Assembly (NCBI RefSeq): GCF_004210375.1
Contig: NC_134830.1
Span: 5,704,001-5,768,000 of the forward strand
DNA: 64,000 bases
DNA from: Tachypleus tridentatus
Lineage: Eukaryota > Arthropoda > Merostomata > Xiphosura > Limulidae
Direction: 5' to 3'
Every line of letters begins with the position of its first letter. The first letter of the stretch is position 1. Below the pieces are notes generated by a model that was given only the letters and a program-made list of their open reading frames with translations, did no database searches and was not told the origin of the DNA. A program made the position numbers and the translations under genes. Of this stretch, positions 1 through 11,060 are shown piece by piece.

Positions 1-1086
1 GTAGAGCTTCGAAAGATGAAAATAAGAAAAGGGAAAATAAAAATAAAAAACGTTTTTAGCATTCAATAGGGAAAATGTGAACACTATGAAATTAGCCTAA
101 ATACAAGCTGGTCAAAAGTTTAAGACCATACCAAAAAGAAGTCCTAAACAGGGTAGGAAATGCCCAACAATAGGTCTCAATAGTGAGTTGCACGGCCGTC
201 ATTGCGAATAACTTCAAATATTCGCTTTGGCACGGTCGATATAAGCATTTGCAGAAAGCTGGCTGGAATGTTATTCCAAGTGGTGAAGATGGCTTCACGA
301 AGATCATGCACTGTTTGGAACTGACGTACATTTCTATAGACTTCCCTCGCCATCCATCCCCACACATTTTCAATGGGGTTCAGTTCGGGCGAACACGCCG
401 GATGGTGAGAAAAGAATGACGCTATTCACCATGAAAAAGTCCTTTGTCCTGGGGGCATTGTGGATTGCAGTGTTGTTCTGCTGAAAGATCCAGTTATTTT
501 CACACAAGCGAGGGCCTTCAGTCAATATGGATGCTCTTTCCAACATGCCAATGTAGCTAGCTGCTGTTTGACGCCCCTGTATAACCTGAAGCTCCATTGT
601 TTCATGGAAGAAGAAAGCGCCCCAGATCATGATGGAACCTCCTCCACTGTGTCGTGTGGAAAATGTCTCCGGTGGGATATCCTTATCGTGCCAATAATGT
701 TGGAAGCCATCTGGACCATCCAGGTTAAATTTTTTCTCATCAGAGAACAAAACCTTCTTCCACTTTTCTACATCCCATGTTTGGTACTTCTCAGCAAAGT
801 TTAACCGAGCTGTTTCGTGGTGTGGAAGTAAGCGTGACCTTTGAAGACGTTTACGGTTTTTAAAGCCTTTCTCTCGTTGGTGCCGTCTTATTATTCTTGA
901 GCTGCATTCTGCATCCGTAAGGGCCTTAATCTGGTTCGACGATCGGCTGGTGTCTTGCCGGACAACCTGTCGAATCCTTCTGCTCAACGCCGGCGAAATT
1001 TTCTTGGGCCGACCACTTGAAATTCCCGTTCCGTATCCCTCAGGGTCTTTTAAGAAATTTCCAACAGCAGTTTTACATTCTGTAAA
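1..1086 (-). mobile_element. Tc1/mariner-like DNA transposon, copy 1, truncated at both ends of what is visible
   Basis: This stretch matches, in reverse orientation, the more complete element at 54150-55740, including the inner part of the terminal inverted repeat (about 1-150). By alignment to that copy, roughly 80 bp of the outer repeat lies left of the window. On the other side homology stops near 1086, inside the N-terminal part of the transposase, so the second terminal repeat is missing and a family B SINE follows about 30 bp later. With one end lost and a broken reading frame, the copy should be immobile. Confidence 0.9.
177..1086 (-). pseudogene. Broken Tc1-like (DD34E) transposase
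   Basis: The minus strand encodes a DDE transposase of the Tc1 group, which cuts and rejoins DNA at TA sites. Reading from 1086, there is a helix-turn-helix/linker region ([15 protein letters not shown]), then the first catalytic region ([12 protein letters not shown]) and the conserved GSIMIWGAF block. The second catalytic Asp has become Asn: the block reads [11 protein letters not shown] where the other copy has [11 protein letters not shown] (codon at 475-477). A frameshift near 370-420 moves the C-terminal part (WGWMAREVYRN onward, ending in HY and a stop at 177-179) to another frame. The first 40 or so residues are lost. A 267-codon frame (370-1173) runs on into the neighbouring SINE, but that fusion is a chance join. 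Catalytic substitution, frameshift and truncation all say pseudogene. Confidence 0.92.
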
Positions 1087-1111
1087 TATAAAGAATCTTA
1101 AAGTGATATGT

Positions 1112-1210
1112 TCTGTGTGTGTGTTTCTTATAGGAAAGGCTATCTGCTGAGTCCACCAAGGAGAATAAAACACCTGATTTTAGCGTTGTTAATCCGTAGA
1201 CTTATTGTAT
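1112..1210 (-). mobile_element. tRNA-derived SINE, family B, decayed
   Basis: Family B reads here from a GT-rich tail (1112-1130) through GGCTATCTGCTGAGTCCACC toward the tRNA-like head (TTTTAGCGTTGTTAATCCGT). The box-B region is damaged: it reads GAGAATAAAACACCTG where better copies have GGGAATCGAACCCCTG. It sits next to the broken end of the Tc1 copy. Confidence 0.75.
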
Positions 1211-2740
1211 TGTTCCTACAATATTATTAGATATCTTATAAAACCCAATCTTTATAGTTCTTTCCAACATACGAAATGACTTGTTAAACTACTGTATTTT
1301 TAAACTACTGTACTTGATTTTATTGGGAGGTAATAAAACCGGGATTCTACTCTACAATTACTTACTTCCAGAAAAAAAAAATTGTAAATGTTCACTTACG
1401 TTAAATTACTTTACAAATTAAAGATCTCAAAGGAAGCAGTTCAATTATCGCGTTTGTCAATATGCTACGTGTCGGTTTGTTTATCCTTTAGAATCAAAAA
1501 TGACTTTTAGGTAAGAAGTTTGCAAAGAAATCCAAAAATTCAAACTAAATATAGATAAATCTAAGCCTAAGATAGCACAAACTATTATACAAGTTTTTCT
1601 TTTATTTCAGTTACTAACTTGAAAATAAAACGTTGAGTTCTATAGATTTTCACATTTGTGCTTCAGTTTCGTTTAAACATGAAACGAAAAACAAAACAAA
1701 AACAAAGCTCCTCCCATTCTGGTGGATACTTAACCCTAAAGTGGGTCCAAATACAACTAATATCTTCACTTATCCAACGTAAACCCTACCAGTTTTCAAA
1801 CAGACCCTTCTAACCTATTTATGTATCAACTTACTTCTCAGTGCGTGACATTTTAAACACAGGATTGGTAAAAAGTATCATAGAACAAGGTAAATAAAAC
1901 ATTCGCTAATATTGAAATTCATAGAAGTAATTATTACTATTATTATCCATGTTTCCTATGTGTATAGCTATGTGTGTGTTTTGCATAGGATGCATATTGT
2001 TTCTTTCCTTTGTTTAAAATAGGTTGCAATAGGCAAAAATAAAAACTTTATATGTGGAACTCACCTGTGAAGAATGGTCTATAAACAAATCGGTAACTTG
2101 AGGTCGAGTGAATACAATTAATTTCTAAGTTGTATAAGAAAGGTTCTTAGTAGGAACAGAGTGAATAGCATTGGCTCGACAGTGGAAACCTGTTATCGTG
2201 TTATCGTGTGGTGTTATCGTGAAATTTAACATTTAGTTTTAAAAGCTGGTTCGCAGTTTGAGAATTGTGAAGTTTGTGACTCTGTTTACAAATCTTATTT
2301 AAATTCCTTTTCGGGTTAATAATACTGTCAGTGTCCCGTCGTATTTATTTTGACGGCATGTACTGACACAGAACACCTGGAAGAAATCACCAGTTTAACC
2401 TATCTGTGGGTGATTTATTATTCAAGGAAATTGCTTCTATGTTTGTTCTGTTTTCTGACGTCAGTATGGAAATCACCTGATAAATTTAGACGACCAATCA
2501 ATTCCATTTGTAGGCAGAGCCCAGTAATTTATGTGACGTCATTTGACGTCAATAGGAAAGTATGTATTCATGATTAGCAAGTTGTCTTTCTGAAGGTAAT
2601 TAGATAATTTACCTGAAGTTACCAGTCGTAGAATATAAAACGTCTGTCTCGTTTAGTAAACGCAATTCTTTGATACACGTGACAGTACATTGCGTAACTT
2701 TGTGCTTAATTAAAAAAAAATCGCTTTACTTACCTTGAAA
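1211..2740. other. AT-rich sequence, nothing recognised
   Basis: No repeat family, exon or RNA gene could be recognised. A 75-codon frame at 2350-2577 has no protein-like features. Short repeats of GTTATCG occur near 2195-2220. Confidence 0.5.
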
Positions 2741-2836
2741 GCCCCCTCCCAGTTGCATAACGATGTGCCTGCGGATTTATAACGCTAGAAACCAGGTTTC
2801 AATACCGTGTAGCTTTGTACTTAACTTCAAAGAAAA
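2741..2836 (+). mobile_element. tRNA-derived SINE, family C, decayed
   Basis: Contains the family C core GATTTATAACGCTAGAAACC followed by a box-B-like CAGGTTTCAATACC and the tail motif TAGCTTTGTACTTAACT. The middle part of the family is deleted. Confidence 0.7.
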
Positions 2837-3289
2837 AATACTTACCTTAAAACTTATGAATTAAAAAAATCTGAAAAATAATCATCACATAAAACTGAAT
2901 GTTCTCAAACATTTCTTAATCTAGTATATTATCATTACACAACCAGGTAGAACAGTTTGACCGATACCGTAAACATACTCCTCGTTAACAAGTGCGTCAC
3001 GTGACAACGATCGGAGTTGCTTCCACCTCTTGCTTCGTATCAAATTTGTTTGCTGTTTGAGCACTTGTACACACACTACCCAGTGTTTCTCAAACCACGT
3101 CGCCTGAGCCCGTGACCACCAGACCACCTACTGAACCAACCTCACCCCATTTCAACTAGTCACCGCAAAATACTCACTAGTACTAATGTCGCTACTTTTG
3201 ATGTGACTTACATCTTGGACCAGCCCGTGGACTACCAATGAACCCGAACCACACGTAGAGAACCACTGAGCTAAACAACGAATTTTGAA
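2837..3289. other. Nothing recognised
   Basis: AT-rich at the left and more balanced after 2990. A 68-codon minus-strand frame (2921-3127) shows no family resemblance and is probably chance. Confidence 0.4.
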
Positions 3290-3415
3290 CAGTGGATGGG
3301 AAAGGAATGCACCACTTAACAAAATAGCGAGATTGACTGTTACTATTATAACGCACTCACAGCTGATACTACAAAACGAGACATTCGGCTCCCAATCCGA
3401 TGTGCTAACCACAGG
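3290..3415 (-). mobile_element. tRNA-derived SINE, family D/A type, decayed
   Basis: On the minus strand this shows a degenerate tRNA-like head (GTGGTTAGCACATCGGATTG) followed by the body shared by families A and D, including a GCGTTATAA-type block and a decayed AATCCCACTGTTC block. It is diverged and lacks the 3' half. Confidence 0.6.
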
Positions 3416-3499
3416 ACTCTGTATTAAACATTATTTGATTTAGCACATACTGGAGTAAATAACACATTTTAATTTTACAGAAGAACGACCTCGTGGTTT

Positions 3500-3560
3500 C
3501 AAAATTGTTTAAATGGACGCTCAACGTTTCGCTATCCCGTTTCTTCAGAAGTATTCTACT
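3500..3560 (-). other. Possible remnant of a Penelope-type hammerhead ribozyme motif
   Basis: The minus strand carries CTGAAGA (3542-3548) and, 11 bases on, GAAACGTTG (3522-3530). This is the order of the hammerhead core CUGANGA - stem II - GAAAC that occurs in Penelope-like element terminal repeats, and it resembles the better motifs at 52643 and 54061. The intervening bases form at best a weak stem II and flanking stem I pairing is not evident. If real it is a decayed solo terminal repeat. Confidence 0.25.
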
Positions 3561-3728
3561 TGTTCTTGAAGGTCGTTTAGTCAATTATAGATGTCATGAA
3601 AGCAGTATATTTTAGTGTTATCTTTGGAAAAATTTTTTTTCCCCCTTCTGGTCTATCTGTTGTTTTATTTTTTTATGTTGGTTAATAATTCTTTTAATTT
3701 TGCAAAAACAACACCTTTCTTGGCTGAT

Positions 3729-4173
3729 GGTAAAGCTAAGAAATGTGGTTTGTGAAACAAGGCACATTGTAGGTAAAGCTAAGAAATGTGGCATTAAAAA
3801 CAACGTAGATTTTAGGTAAAGCTAAGAAATGTGGTTTGTGAAACAAGGTAGAATGTAGGTAAAGCTAAGAAATGTGGTTTGTGAAACAAGGCACATTGTA
3901 GGTAAAGCTAAGAAATGTGGCATGTGAAACAACGTAGATTTTAGGTAAAGCTAAGAAATGTGGCATTAGAAACAACGTAGATTTTAGGTAAAGCTAAGAA
4001 ATGTGGCATGTGAAACAACGTAGATTGTAGGTAAAGCTAAGAACGTTTGGTTTGTAGAACAAGGTGGATTGTAGGTAAAGCTAAGAACGTTTGGTTTGTA
4101 GAACAAGGTAGATTGTAGGTAAAGCTAAGAACGTTTGGTTTGTAGAACAAGGTAGATTGTAGGTAAAGCTAAG
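3729..4173. repeat. Minisatellite, 43-44-bp unit, about 10 copies
   Basis: Each unit starts with GGTAAAGCTAAGAA. Unit starts are 3729, 3772, 3815, 3858, 3901, 3944, 3987, 4030, 4074, 4118 and 4162. Three variant types occur: units with AATGTGGTTTGTGAAAC, units with AATGTGGCATTA, and the last three full units with CGTTTGGTTTGTAGAAC, which are 44 bp long and adjacent. The clustering of variants points to local copying along the array. Confidence 0.97.
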
Positions 4174-4579
4174 AACTTATCAACACTCAACAACGTTCAG
4201 CCTTCGTTTAAATTGCACATTTTCTAATATGTAAAGTATTTCTTTGTTACTCATTTAATGTTTGTGTTGTAGCTTTGATTACGTTGTAATTATAGCTGTA
4301 TATTTCAGTCATCAAACCTGTTTGTATGAACCAAGACGTATATTCAGTAGCAGTGCCACATGTTGAGATGAAACTATGGTATCATGTCCGATTTACGTTC
4401 TTTTGGTAAGTCATAGAATTCCAGAATGTAGGTGTTAGATGGTTTAAGTTTATCCAGAAACTTCTTAGGGAAGTTACTTGTTTTCATAATGTAATATATT
4501 GTTTCTTTTGTTTTCGTGTCAGTTTTGTTTATTGGCTTCACCATTTAGTATATGCCATTTATTTTTCCCTTTATTCGGT
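4174..4579. other. Nothing recognised
   Basis: AT-rich sequence between a minisatellite and a SINE. No exon or repeat could be identified. Confidence 0.4.
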
Positions 4580-4852
4580 TTGGTTTGTTAGGAAGTTCTC
4601 GCAAAGCTACACGAGGGCTATCTGCATTAGCCGTCCATAATTTAGCAGTTTAAGACTAAAGGGAAGGCAGCTAGTTATCGTCACCCACCGCCAACTCTTG
4701 AGCTACTCTTTTACCAATGAACAGTGGATTGATCGTCACATTATAATGCTCCCACGGCTGAAAGGACGAGCATGTTTGTTGTGGCGGGGACTCGAACCCA
4801 TAACCCTTAGATTACGAATCGAGTACCTTAACTACCTGGGCATACTGGGCAC
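4580..4852 (-). mobile_element. tRNA-derived SINE, family A, near full length
   Basis: Family A, minus orientation. It runs from the tail side (TTCTCGCAAAGCTACACGAG) to the tRNA-like head at 4852, with a box B at GGGACTCGAACCCATAACCC and a box-A-like ACTACCTGGGCATACTGGGC. Somewhat diverged. A short chance reading frame overlaps it. Confidence 0.92.
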
Positions 4853-4980
4853 ATTTGTAATTTTTAGAGGATTAAATATTTTTCGTTCATATTTTTTTCT
4901 GTTCGAAACCACAAAATCTTTAAATAAATCACTTCTGTTATGATAATGCTGTCACTGTTTTGATTTTTTAAAGTAATTTT

Positions 4981-5100
4981 GTTGTTTGTAGAGTTAAGTA
5001 CAAAGGTGCACGATGGGCTGCCTGTGCTTTGCCCACCATTGGTATCAAAACCAAGTTTCTAATAGTTTAAATCTCTAGATATACCGCTGCGCCCTGAGTT
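4981..5100 (-). mobile_element. tRNA-derived SINE, family C
   Basis: Reverse orientation copy: tail GTTAAGTACAAAGGTGCACG, then CTTTGCCCACCATTGGTATC (decayed box B) and a head ending ATACCGCTGCGCCCTGAG. Confidence 0.7.
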
Positions 5101-5380
5101 AGTTGTTTTAAGGCTACACTTAGCTCGGTGATTTTTGAGGTATTTGTTTCTAATTTTCATTTTCTTCCTGTACATCCGGGACTGTTTTCGTTTCAACATC
5201 TGTACTGACGTGAGAAAGTAACAAAAGGGCTTGTGGAATTCACGTGATTTGTAACACCGGTAATTGAACCAATCTCAGGAATGTAATTTATGTCTGAATC
5301 AATGGTATAAGTTTTAGTGTCGGTTGTAGTAGAGGTTGAGTTTGTGAACAGAGGTTTAGTCGGATAAATAATAGAAGAAA

Positions 5381-6004
5381 AAACAATATATGTAAACACA
5401 TCTGGTTTAAAAGTTACTGTTAAACCAAATAGGTCCAAGGATGAAGACAAGGTTGAGAGGTCATTTTCTACTGCTACTTTTATTAAACAATATATGTAAA
5501 CACATCTGGTTTAAAAGTTACTGTTAAACCAAATAGGTCCAAGGATGAAGACAAGGTTGAGAGGTCATTTTCTACTGCTACTTTTATTAAACAATATATG
5601 TAAACACATCTGGTTTAAAAGTTACTGTTAAACCAAATAGGTCCAAGGATGAAGACAAGGTTGAGAGGTCATTTTCTACTGCTACTTTTATTAAACAACA
5701 TATGTAAACACATCTGGTTTAAAAGTTACTGTTAAACCAAATAGGTCCAAGGATGAAGACAAGGTTAAGAGGTCATTTTCTACTGCTACTTTTATTAAAC
5801 AACATATGTAAACACATCTGGTTTAAAAGTTACTGTTAAACCAAATAGGTCCAAGGATGAAGACAAGGTTGAGAGGTCATTTTCTACTGCTACTTTTATT
5901 AAACAATATATGTAAACACATCTGGTTTAAAAGTTACTGTTAAACCAAATAGGTCCAAGGATGAAGACAAGGTTGAGAGGTCATTTTCTACTGCTACTTT
6001 TATT
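5381..6004. repeat. Minisatellite, 104-bp unit, exactly 6 copies
   Basis: Six head-to-tail units start at 5381, 5485, 5589, 5693, 5797 and 5901, and the array ends cleanly before ACCAAATATATGG. Units are almost identical; I see only a few substitutions (AACAACATATG in the units at 5693 and 5797, GGTTAAGAGG in the unit at 5693), so the array is young or recently homogenised. Each unit contains the inverted repeat GGTTTAA/TTAAACC with a 9-base loop. Confidence 0.98.
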
Positions 6005-6346
6005 ACCAAATATATGGTTATTTTTACTAGTAAGTTAATGTATGTCAGTTTTAATGACGTGTTGATAAATATTTTACAACGTTTTAGCTATAATATAACT
6101 AAATAGTGTCTATGGTGTGTGAGTAGACCAGTAATCGCTTTCTCCAGAGAGACAAAGTAAACTAGAAGTGTTTCTAATTCTTTGTTCTAGAGATAAAAAC
6201 AAACAATCCATAAACGTTCGTTATTCTCAACAGCGCTACCTACTAACAGTCAATCTATTTCATAAGATGACTTCATAAATGATTCACTACGCCTGCGCAC
6301 TTTCTGCAATACTTGTCTAATCCTATAAAGACTCGTCACCTTGAAT
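6005..6346. other. Nothing recognised
   Basis: Unremarkable AT-rich sequence leading into the next array. Confidence 0.4.
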
Positions 6347-8640
6347 TAGCTCTGTCAGCACTATTTGTTAGAAGCTTCGCTTAATATTGTTGTGAGAAGC
6401 TAGGTCTGTCAGCGCTATTCTTAGAAGATCCGTGTATTATTGTTTCAGGAAGCTAGTTTTGTCAGCACTATTGTGTCACAAGTTCTGTGTAGCATTGTTG
6501 TTAATAGCTAGTTCTGTTAGAATTATTGCTGAAAGCTCTATGTATTACTGTTGTAAGACACTAGTTCTGCCAGCACTGTTGTTAGAAGCTCTTTGTAGCA
6601 TTGTTGTTAAAAGCTAGTTCTGTTAGGATTATTGTTGGAAGCTCTGTGTATTACTGTTGTTCTGCCGGCATTATTGTTAGAAGCTCTGTGTAGTATTGTT
6701 GTTAAAAACTAGTTCTGTTAGGACTACTGTTAGAAGCTCTGTGTAGTATTGTTGTTAAAAGCTAGTTCTGTCACCACTGTTGTTAGAAGCTCTGTGCAGT
6801 ATTGTTGTTAAAAACTAGTTCTGTTAGGACTATTGTTAGAAGCTCTGTGAAGTATTGTTGTTAAAAGCTATTTCTGTTAGGATTATTGTTGGAAGCTCTG
6901 TGTATTACTGTTGTTCTGCCAGCATTATTGTTAGAAGCTCTGTGTAGTATTGTTGTTAAAAACTAGTTCTGTTAGGACTACTGTTAGAAGCTCTGTGTAG
7001 TATTGTTGTTAAAAGCTAGTTCTGTCACCACTGTTGTTAGAAGCTCTGTGCAGTATTGTTGTTAAAAACTAGTTCTGTTAGGACTACTGTTAGAAGCTCT
7101 GTGTAGTATTGTTGTTAAAAGCAAGTTCTGTCACCACTGTTGTTAGAAGCTCTGTGTAGTATTCTTGTTAAAAACTAGTTCTGTTAGGACTATTGTTGTT
7201 AAAAGCTAGTTCTGTTAGGATTATTGTTAGAAGCTCTGTGTAGTATTGTTGTTAAAAACTAGTTCTGTTAGGACTACTGTTAGAAGCTCTGTGTAGTATT
7301 GTTGTTAAAAGCTAGTTCTGTTAGGATTATTGTTAGAAGCTCTGTGTAGTATTGTTGTTAAAAACTAGTTCTGTTAGGACTATTGTTAGAAGCTCTGTTT
7401 AGTATTGTTGTTAAAAACTAGTTCTGTTAGGACTACTGTTAGAAGCTCTGTGTAGTATTGTTGTTAAAAGCTAGTTCTGTCACCACTGTTGTTAGAAGCT
7501 CTGTGCAGTATTGTTGTTAAAAACTAGTTCTGTTAGGACTACTGTTAGAAGCTCTATGTAGTATTGTTGTTAAAAACTATTTCTGTCACCACTGTTGTTA
7601 GAAGCTCTGTGTAGTATTGTTGTTAAAAACTAGTTCTGTCACCACTGTTGTTAGAAGCTCTGTGTAGTATTGTTGTTAAAAACTAGTTCTGTTAGGACTA
7701 CTGTTAGAAGCTCTGTGTAGTATTGTTGTTAAAAGCTAGTTCTGTCACCACTGTTGTTAGAAGCTCTGTGTAGTATTGTTGTTAAAAGCTAGTTCTGTCA
7801 CCATTGTTGTTAGAAGCTCTGTGTAGTATTGTTGTTAAAAACTAGTTCTGTTAGGACTATTGTTAGAAGCTCTGTGTAGTATTGTTGTTAAAACTAGTTC
7901 TGTTAGGATTATTGTTGGAAGCTCTGTGTAGTATTGTTGTTAAAACTAGTTCTGTTAGAATTATTGTTGGAAGCTCTGTGTATTACTGTTGTTCTGCCAG
8001 CATTATTGTTAGAAGCTCTGTGTAGTATTGTTGTTAAAAACTAGTTCTGTTAGGACTATTGTTAGAAGCACTGTGTAGTATTGTTGTTAAAAGCTAATTC
8101 TGTTAGGACTACTGTTAGAAGCTCTGTGTAGTATTGTTGTTAAAAGCTAGTTCTGTCACCACTGTTGTTATAAGCTCTGTGCAGTATTGTTGTTAAAAAC
8201 TAGTTATGTTAGGACTACTGTTAGAAGCTCTGTGTAGTATTGTTGTTAAAAGCTAGTTCTGTCACCACTGTTGTTAGAAGCTCTGTGCAGTATTGTTGTT
8301 AAAAACTAGTTCTGTTAGGACTACTGTTAGAAGCTCTGTGTAGTATTGTTGTTAAAAGCTAGTTCTGTCACCACTGTTGTTAGAAGCTCTGTGTAGTATT
8401 GTTGTTAAAAGCTAGTTCTGTTAGGACTATTGTTGTTAAAAACTAGTTCTGTTAGGACTATTGTTAGAAGCTCTGTGTGGTATTGTTGTTAAAAGCTAGT
8501 TCTGTCACCACTGTTGTTAGAAGCTCTGTGTAGTATTGTTGTTAAAAACTAGTTCTGTTAGGACTACTGTTAGAAGCTCTGTGCAGTATTGTTGTTAAAA
8601 ACTAGTTGTGTTAGGACTATTGCTGGAAGCTCTGTTTAGG
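6347..8640. repeat. Minisatellite, 53-bp unit, about 43 copies
   Basis: The unit has three parts: AGTTCTGT plus a variable block, TTAGAAGCTCTGTGTAGTAT, and TGTTGTTAAAAGCT. The variable block is mostly GTTAGGACTACTG or GTCACCACTGTTG, and the two types often alternate, giving an approximate 106-bp dimer. The first copies (6347-6700) are the most diverged, as expected at an array edge. Some units are shortened. Confidence 0.96.
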
Positions 8641-9190
8641 GTGCTTTTACAGCCTTGTTACTTTAGTCATGGTACAAGACAGTCACGCTGCTCTCGAGTT
8701 TTTAAAAGGAGCCTGTCTGTTGTTATTATTGTTGAAATCATATATACTACAAACCTCTTATAAGGATAAACATTTTTTGTTAGAGATAAATCATAATTTC
8801 CCTTGAATGTATGTAAAAGCACTCTCGGGACCAAGTAAATACGTTATAGTATTTCCATTTTGCTGTGATAGAACGTAAAAAATTCTATCGCGGTAAGACA
8901 GCTGTTTGCAGATTGATATAGACGTAAAGATACAAAACCGCCCAATTCATTTTTTTTTTCATTTTTCCTTTACAAAATTTCATTTAAGGGCAAATATGAT
9001 CATAACCATAACAACCAATCAGCATATAAGATTTATATATTATAAAAACTGGATGATCCACAAGATTAGTAGACATTAGAATATAAATAATTATATTATT
9101 AAACAATAAATACATTTTTTAACATGTTATAATATTTTAATAAATAACTGTCTTTATTTCATACTGTTCACAGCATGGTGTGTTTTCATA
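8641..9190. other. AT-rich spacer, nothing recognised
   Basis: Very AT-rich, especially 9030-9150. No coding or repeat signature was found. Confidence 0.4.
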
Positions 9191-9290
9191 TAACAAAACC
9201 ACATCGGGTTATCTGCTATGTCCACCGAGGGGAATCGAACCCCTGATTTTAGCGTTGTAAATCCGTAGAGTTACTGCCATAATAGTGGGG
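9191..9290 (-). mobile_element. tRNA-derived SINE, family B
   Basis: Contains CCACATCGGGTTATCTGCTA, then GGGGAATCGAACCCCTGATT, the reverse complement of a tRNA box B (GGTTCGATTCC), and the head TTTTAGCGTTGTAAATCCGT. Near complete. Confidence 0.88.
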
Positions 9291-9645
9291 GACTCTCACA
9301 GCACGGATGACCCCCCGTGGCACAACCGTACGTCTGCTATCTTACAATGTTGGAATCCGGGTTTGGTGAGAAGACCCCACACAGTCCATCGTGTTGCTTT
9401 ACGTTTAACTGCCAACATGCATGGACTTGGAGAGACCTCAGAAGTCTCTAAACCAAACATAGTGATGAAATTTAGAATATTTAACCAAGAACATTCACAA
9501 AGAAATTCTTGTTTATACGGAGCTCGTGTACTTACATGTAATTACAGAAGTCTTAAGACTAGAATGATGACCTTAAGACAAAAATCCGTGATACTTTTCA
9601 AATATTACAATGAAGGGTTAAGTACTGGAGGCCATCGTTATCCAA
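9291..9645. other. Nothing recognised
   Basis: A 147-codon frame (9285-9728) starts inside the SINE at 9191-9290 and ends inside the SINE at 9646. It shows no domain and is treated as chance. Confidence 0.4.
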
Positions 9646-9868
9646 TGTTAAGTGTGTCAGATGGTGGAACTGATGGTTCCGGATTCGCGTCCCGTTACAG
9701 TAAAAAAAATATGTGCTCTGCACTTTGAGACTATTCGTGCATTATAGGAGTGATTGCCAAATCTCAGTATTCGGTATACAGGAGTAACAAGAGACGGCGG
9801 TGGTTAAATAGCTACAGACACTTTCCCTCGAATCTGTCATTTCAAAATTTAGGATGGCTAGTGGAGAA
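9646..9868 (+). mobile_element. tRNA-derived SINE, family D
   Basis: The head carries a box B (GGATTCGCGTCCCGTTAC), followed by a CTCTGCACTTTGAGAC block and a GTGCATTATAGGAGTGA block. The second half has the body shared with family A in decayed form (GACGGCGGTGG, ACTTTCCCTCGAATCTGTCA, ATTTAGGATGGCTAG). The 5' end is approximate. Confidence 0.7.
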
Positions 9869-9895
9869 CAACACGTGTAGTTGTGGGTTTTCTTA

Positions 9896-9990
9896 TATCA
9901 AAGCCACATCGGGATATCTGCTGAGACGACCAAGGAAATCGAACCCATGATTTTAACGTTGTAAATCCATAGACTGTACTAGCAGGGGCA
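9896..9990 (-). mobile_element. tRNA-derived SINE, family B
   Basis: AAAGCCACATCGGGATATCT, then a mutated box B (GAAATCGAACCCATGATTTT) and the head AACGTTGTAAATCCATAGAC. Lies just after the family D copy in the opposite orientation. Confidence 0.8.
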
Positions 9991-10153
9991 CACATGTAGC
10001 TGTACTCGAGATTTGACAGAAACCACACAGATATAATTCAGTTAACTTTTGTTATAATCGAGTTTTGGTAATATGAACACAAGAACGTCTAGGTTTGGGA
10101 GAAACTGTAATCACGAACAACTGTTAAATAAAACAACAGAAGTAGTTTGTGAG

Positions 10154-10238
10154 TCTGACAGTCAGTTGTTAATGTGATATATCTGTGTTGACTGTGACTC
10201 TGACAGTCAGTTGTTAATGTGATATATCTGTGTTGACT
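10154..10238. repeat. 46-bp tandem duplication (2 copies)
   Basis: TCTGACAGTCAGTTGTTAAT starts at 10154 and again at 10200. The two copies are almost identical. Confidence 0.95.
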
Positions 10239-10881
10239 CGTTAGGCACTCGAAACCCTCATGAATAATAAAAGCATCATCTGAATAAAAGTGGTTTAAAT
10301 AACTTTGTTTGTGAAACTTATAATAAGGTAACGAAACTAGAACTGATACAAAATAGCTGACGTTTGTAAGTCTATCTAATTCAGTTTTATAAAGGATAAT
10401 AATTACACTATGTAATAAAATGTTTACCACTTCTTGTTCCTGGACAGAAAGTGTTATTTCCCAATTACTTATGTCTAAAGTAAATGGAAAAGACCTATTT
10501 TTCTCTTCAAACTTTGCTTTTGTGACTTGGGAGCGCATAACGAAAACGTGATAGGAGACTATATTTGGGGTCTGATACGTGAAAGTGATTTACAGTCGCA
10601 AATCTCGAAAAACTACTCACTTCGAAACATTTTTGTTCATTTTTGTATAACTTTAGTATAAATACATGTAAATCTTGATTCATATGTTGTTTTATTCAGA
10701 CTTTATGTAAATAAAAATGTGCACATTTGCCCGTTTTTAGATATAAAATAGGTTAATATCTAAATTTCATTATCCAGTTCACAGAAGCAAAGTTTGAAGG
10801 GAATAATGACCATTTTCTGTACTTTTACAACATAAGTAATTAAGAAATAACACATACTTTGTTCTAAATGGTGGAACAAAA
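10239..10881. other. Nothing recognised
   Basis: AT-rich. The 149-codon minus-strand frame at 10089-10538 runs through the 46-bp duplication and lacks protein-like features. Confidence 0.4.
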
Positions 10882-10997
10882 TTTGTGTTACATAGTGTTA
10901 TTTGTGTTGCAAAGTATTATTTGTGTTACATAGTGTTATTTGTGTTACATAGTATTATTTGTGTTACATAGTGTTATTTGTGTTACATAGTGTTATT
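10882..10997. repeat. Minisatellite, 20-bp unit, about 6 copies
   Basis: TTTGTGTTACATAGTGTTAT repeated with minor changes (one copy reads GTTGCAAAGTATTA). Confidence 0.93.
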
Positions 10998-11060
10998 GTT
11001 AAGACGCTCCAGTCTACGCGGTAGCTGCGAGTTTAAATCCCATGACCAAATACATTTGTT
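10998..11060 (+). mobile_element. Possible decayed tRNA-like SINE head
   Basis: TTAAGACGCTCCAGTCTACG followed 14 bases later by GAGTTTAAATCCC, resembling the box A to box B part of a family A head. Too diverged to be sure. Confidence 0.3.

Noticed and set aside
370..1173. 267-codon frame as an intact transposase
   Set aside because: The N-terminal part is translated from the neighbouring SINE, the second catalytic Asp is changed and the C-terminus is in another frame.
3729..4173. CRISPR-like array of repeats and spacers
   Set aside because: Units are head-to-tail with no unique spacers, and the setting is a eukaryotic genome. The same holds for all other arrays here.
9285..9728. 147-codon + frame
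   Set aside because: Its start lies within a family B SINE and its end within a family D SINE. No protein features.
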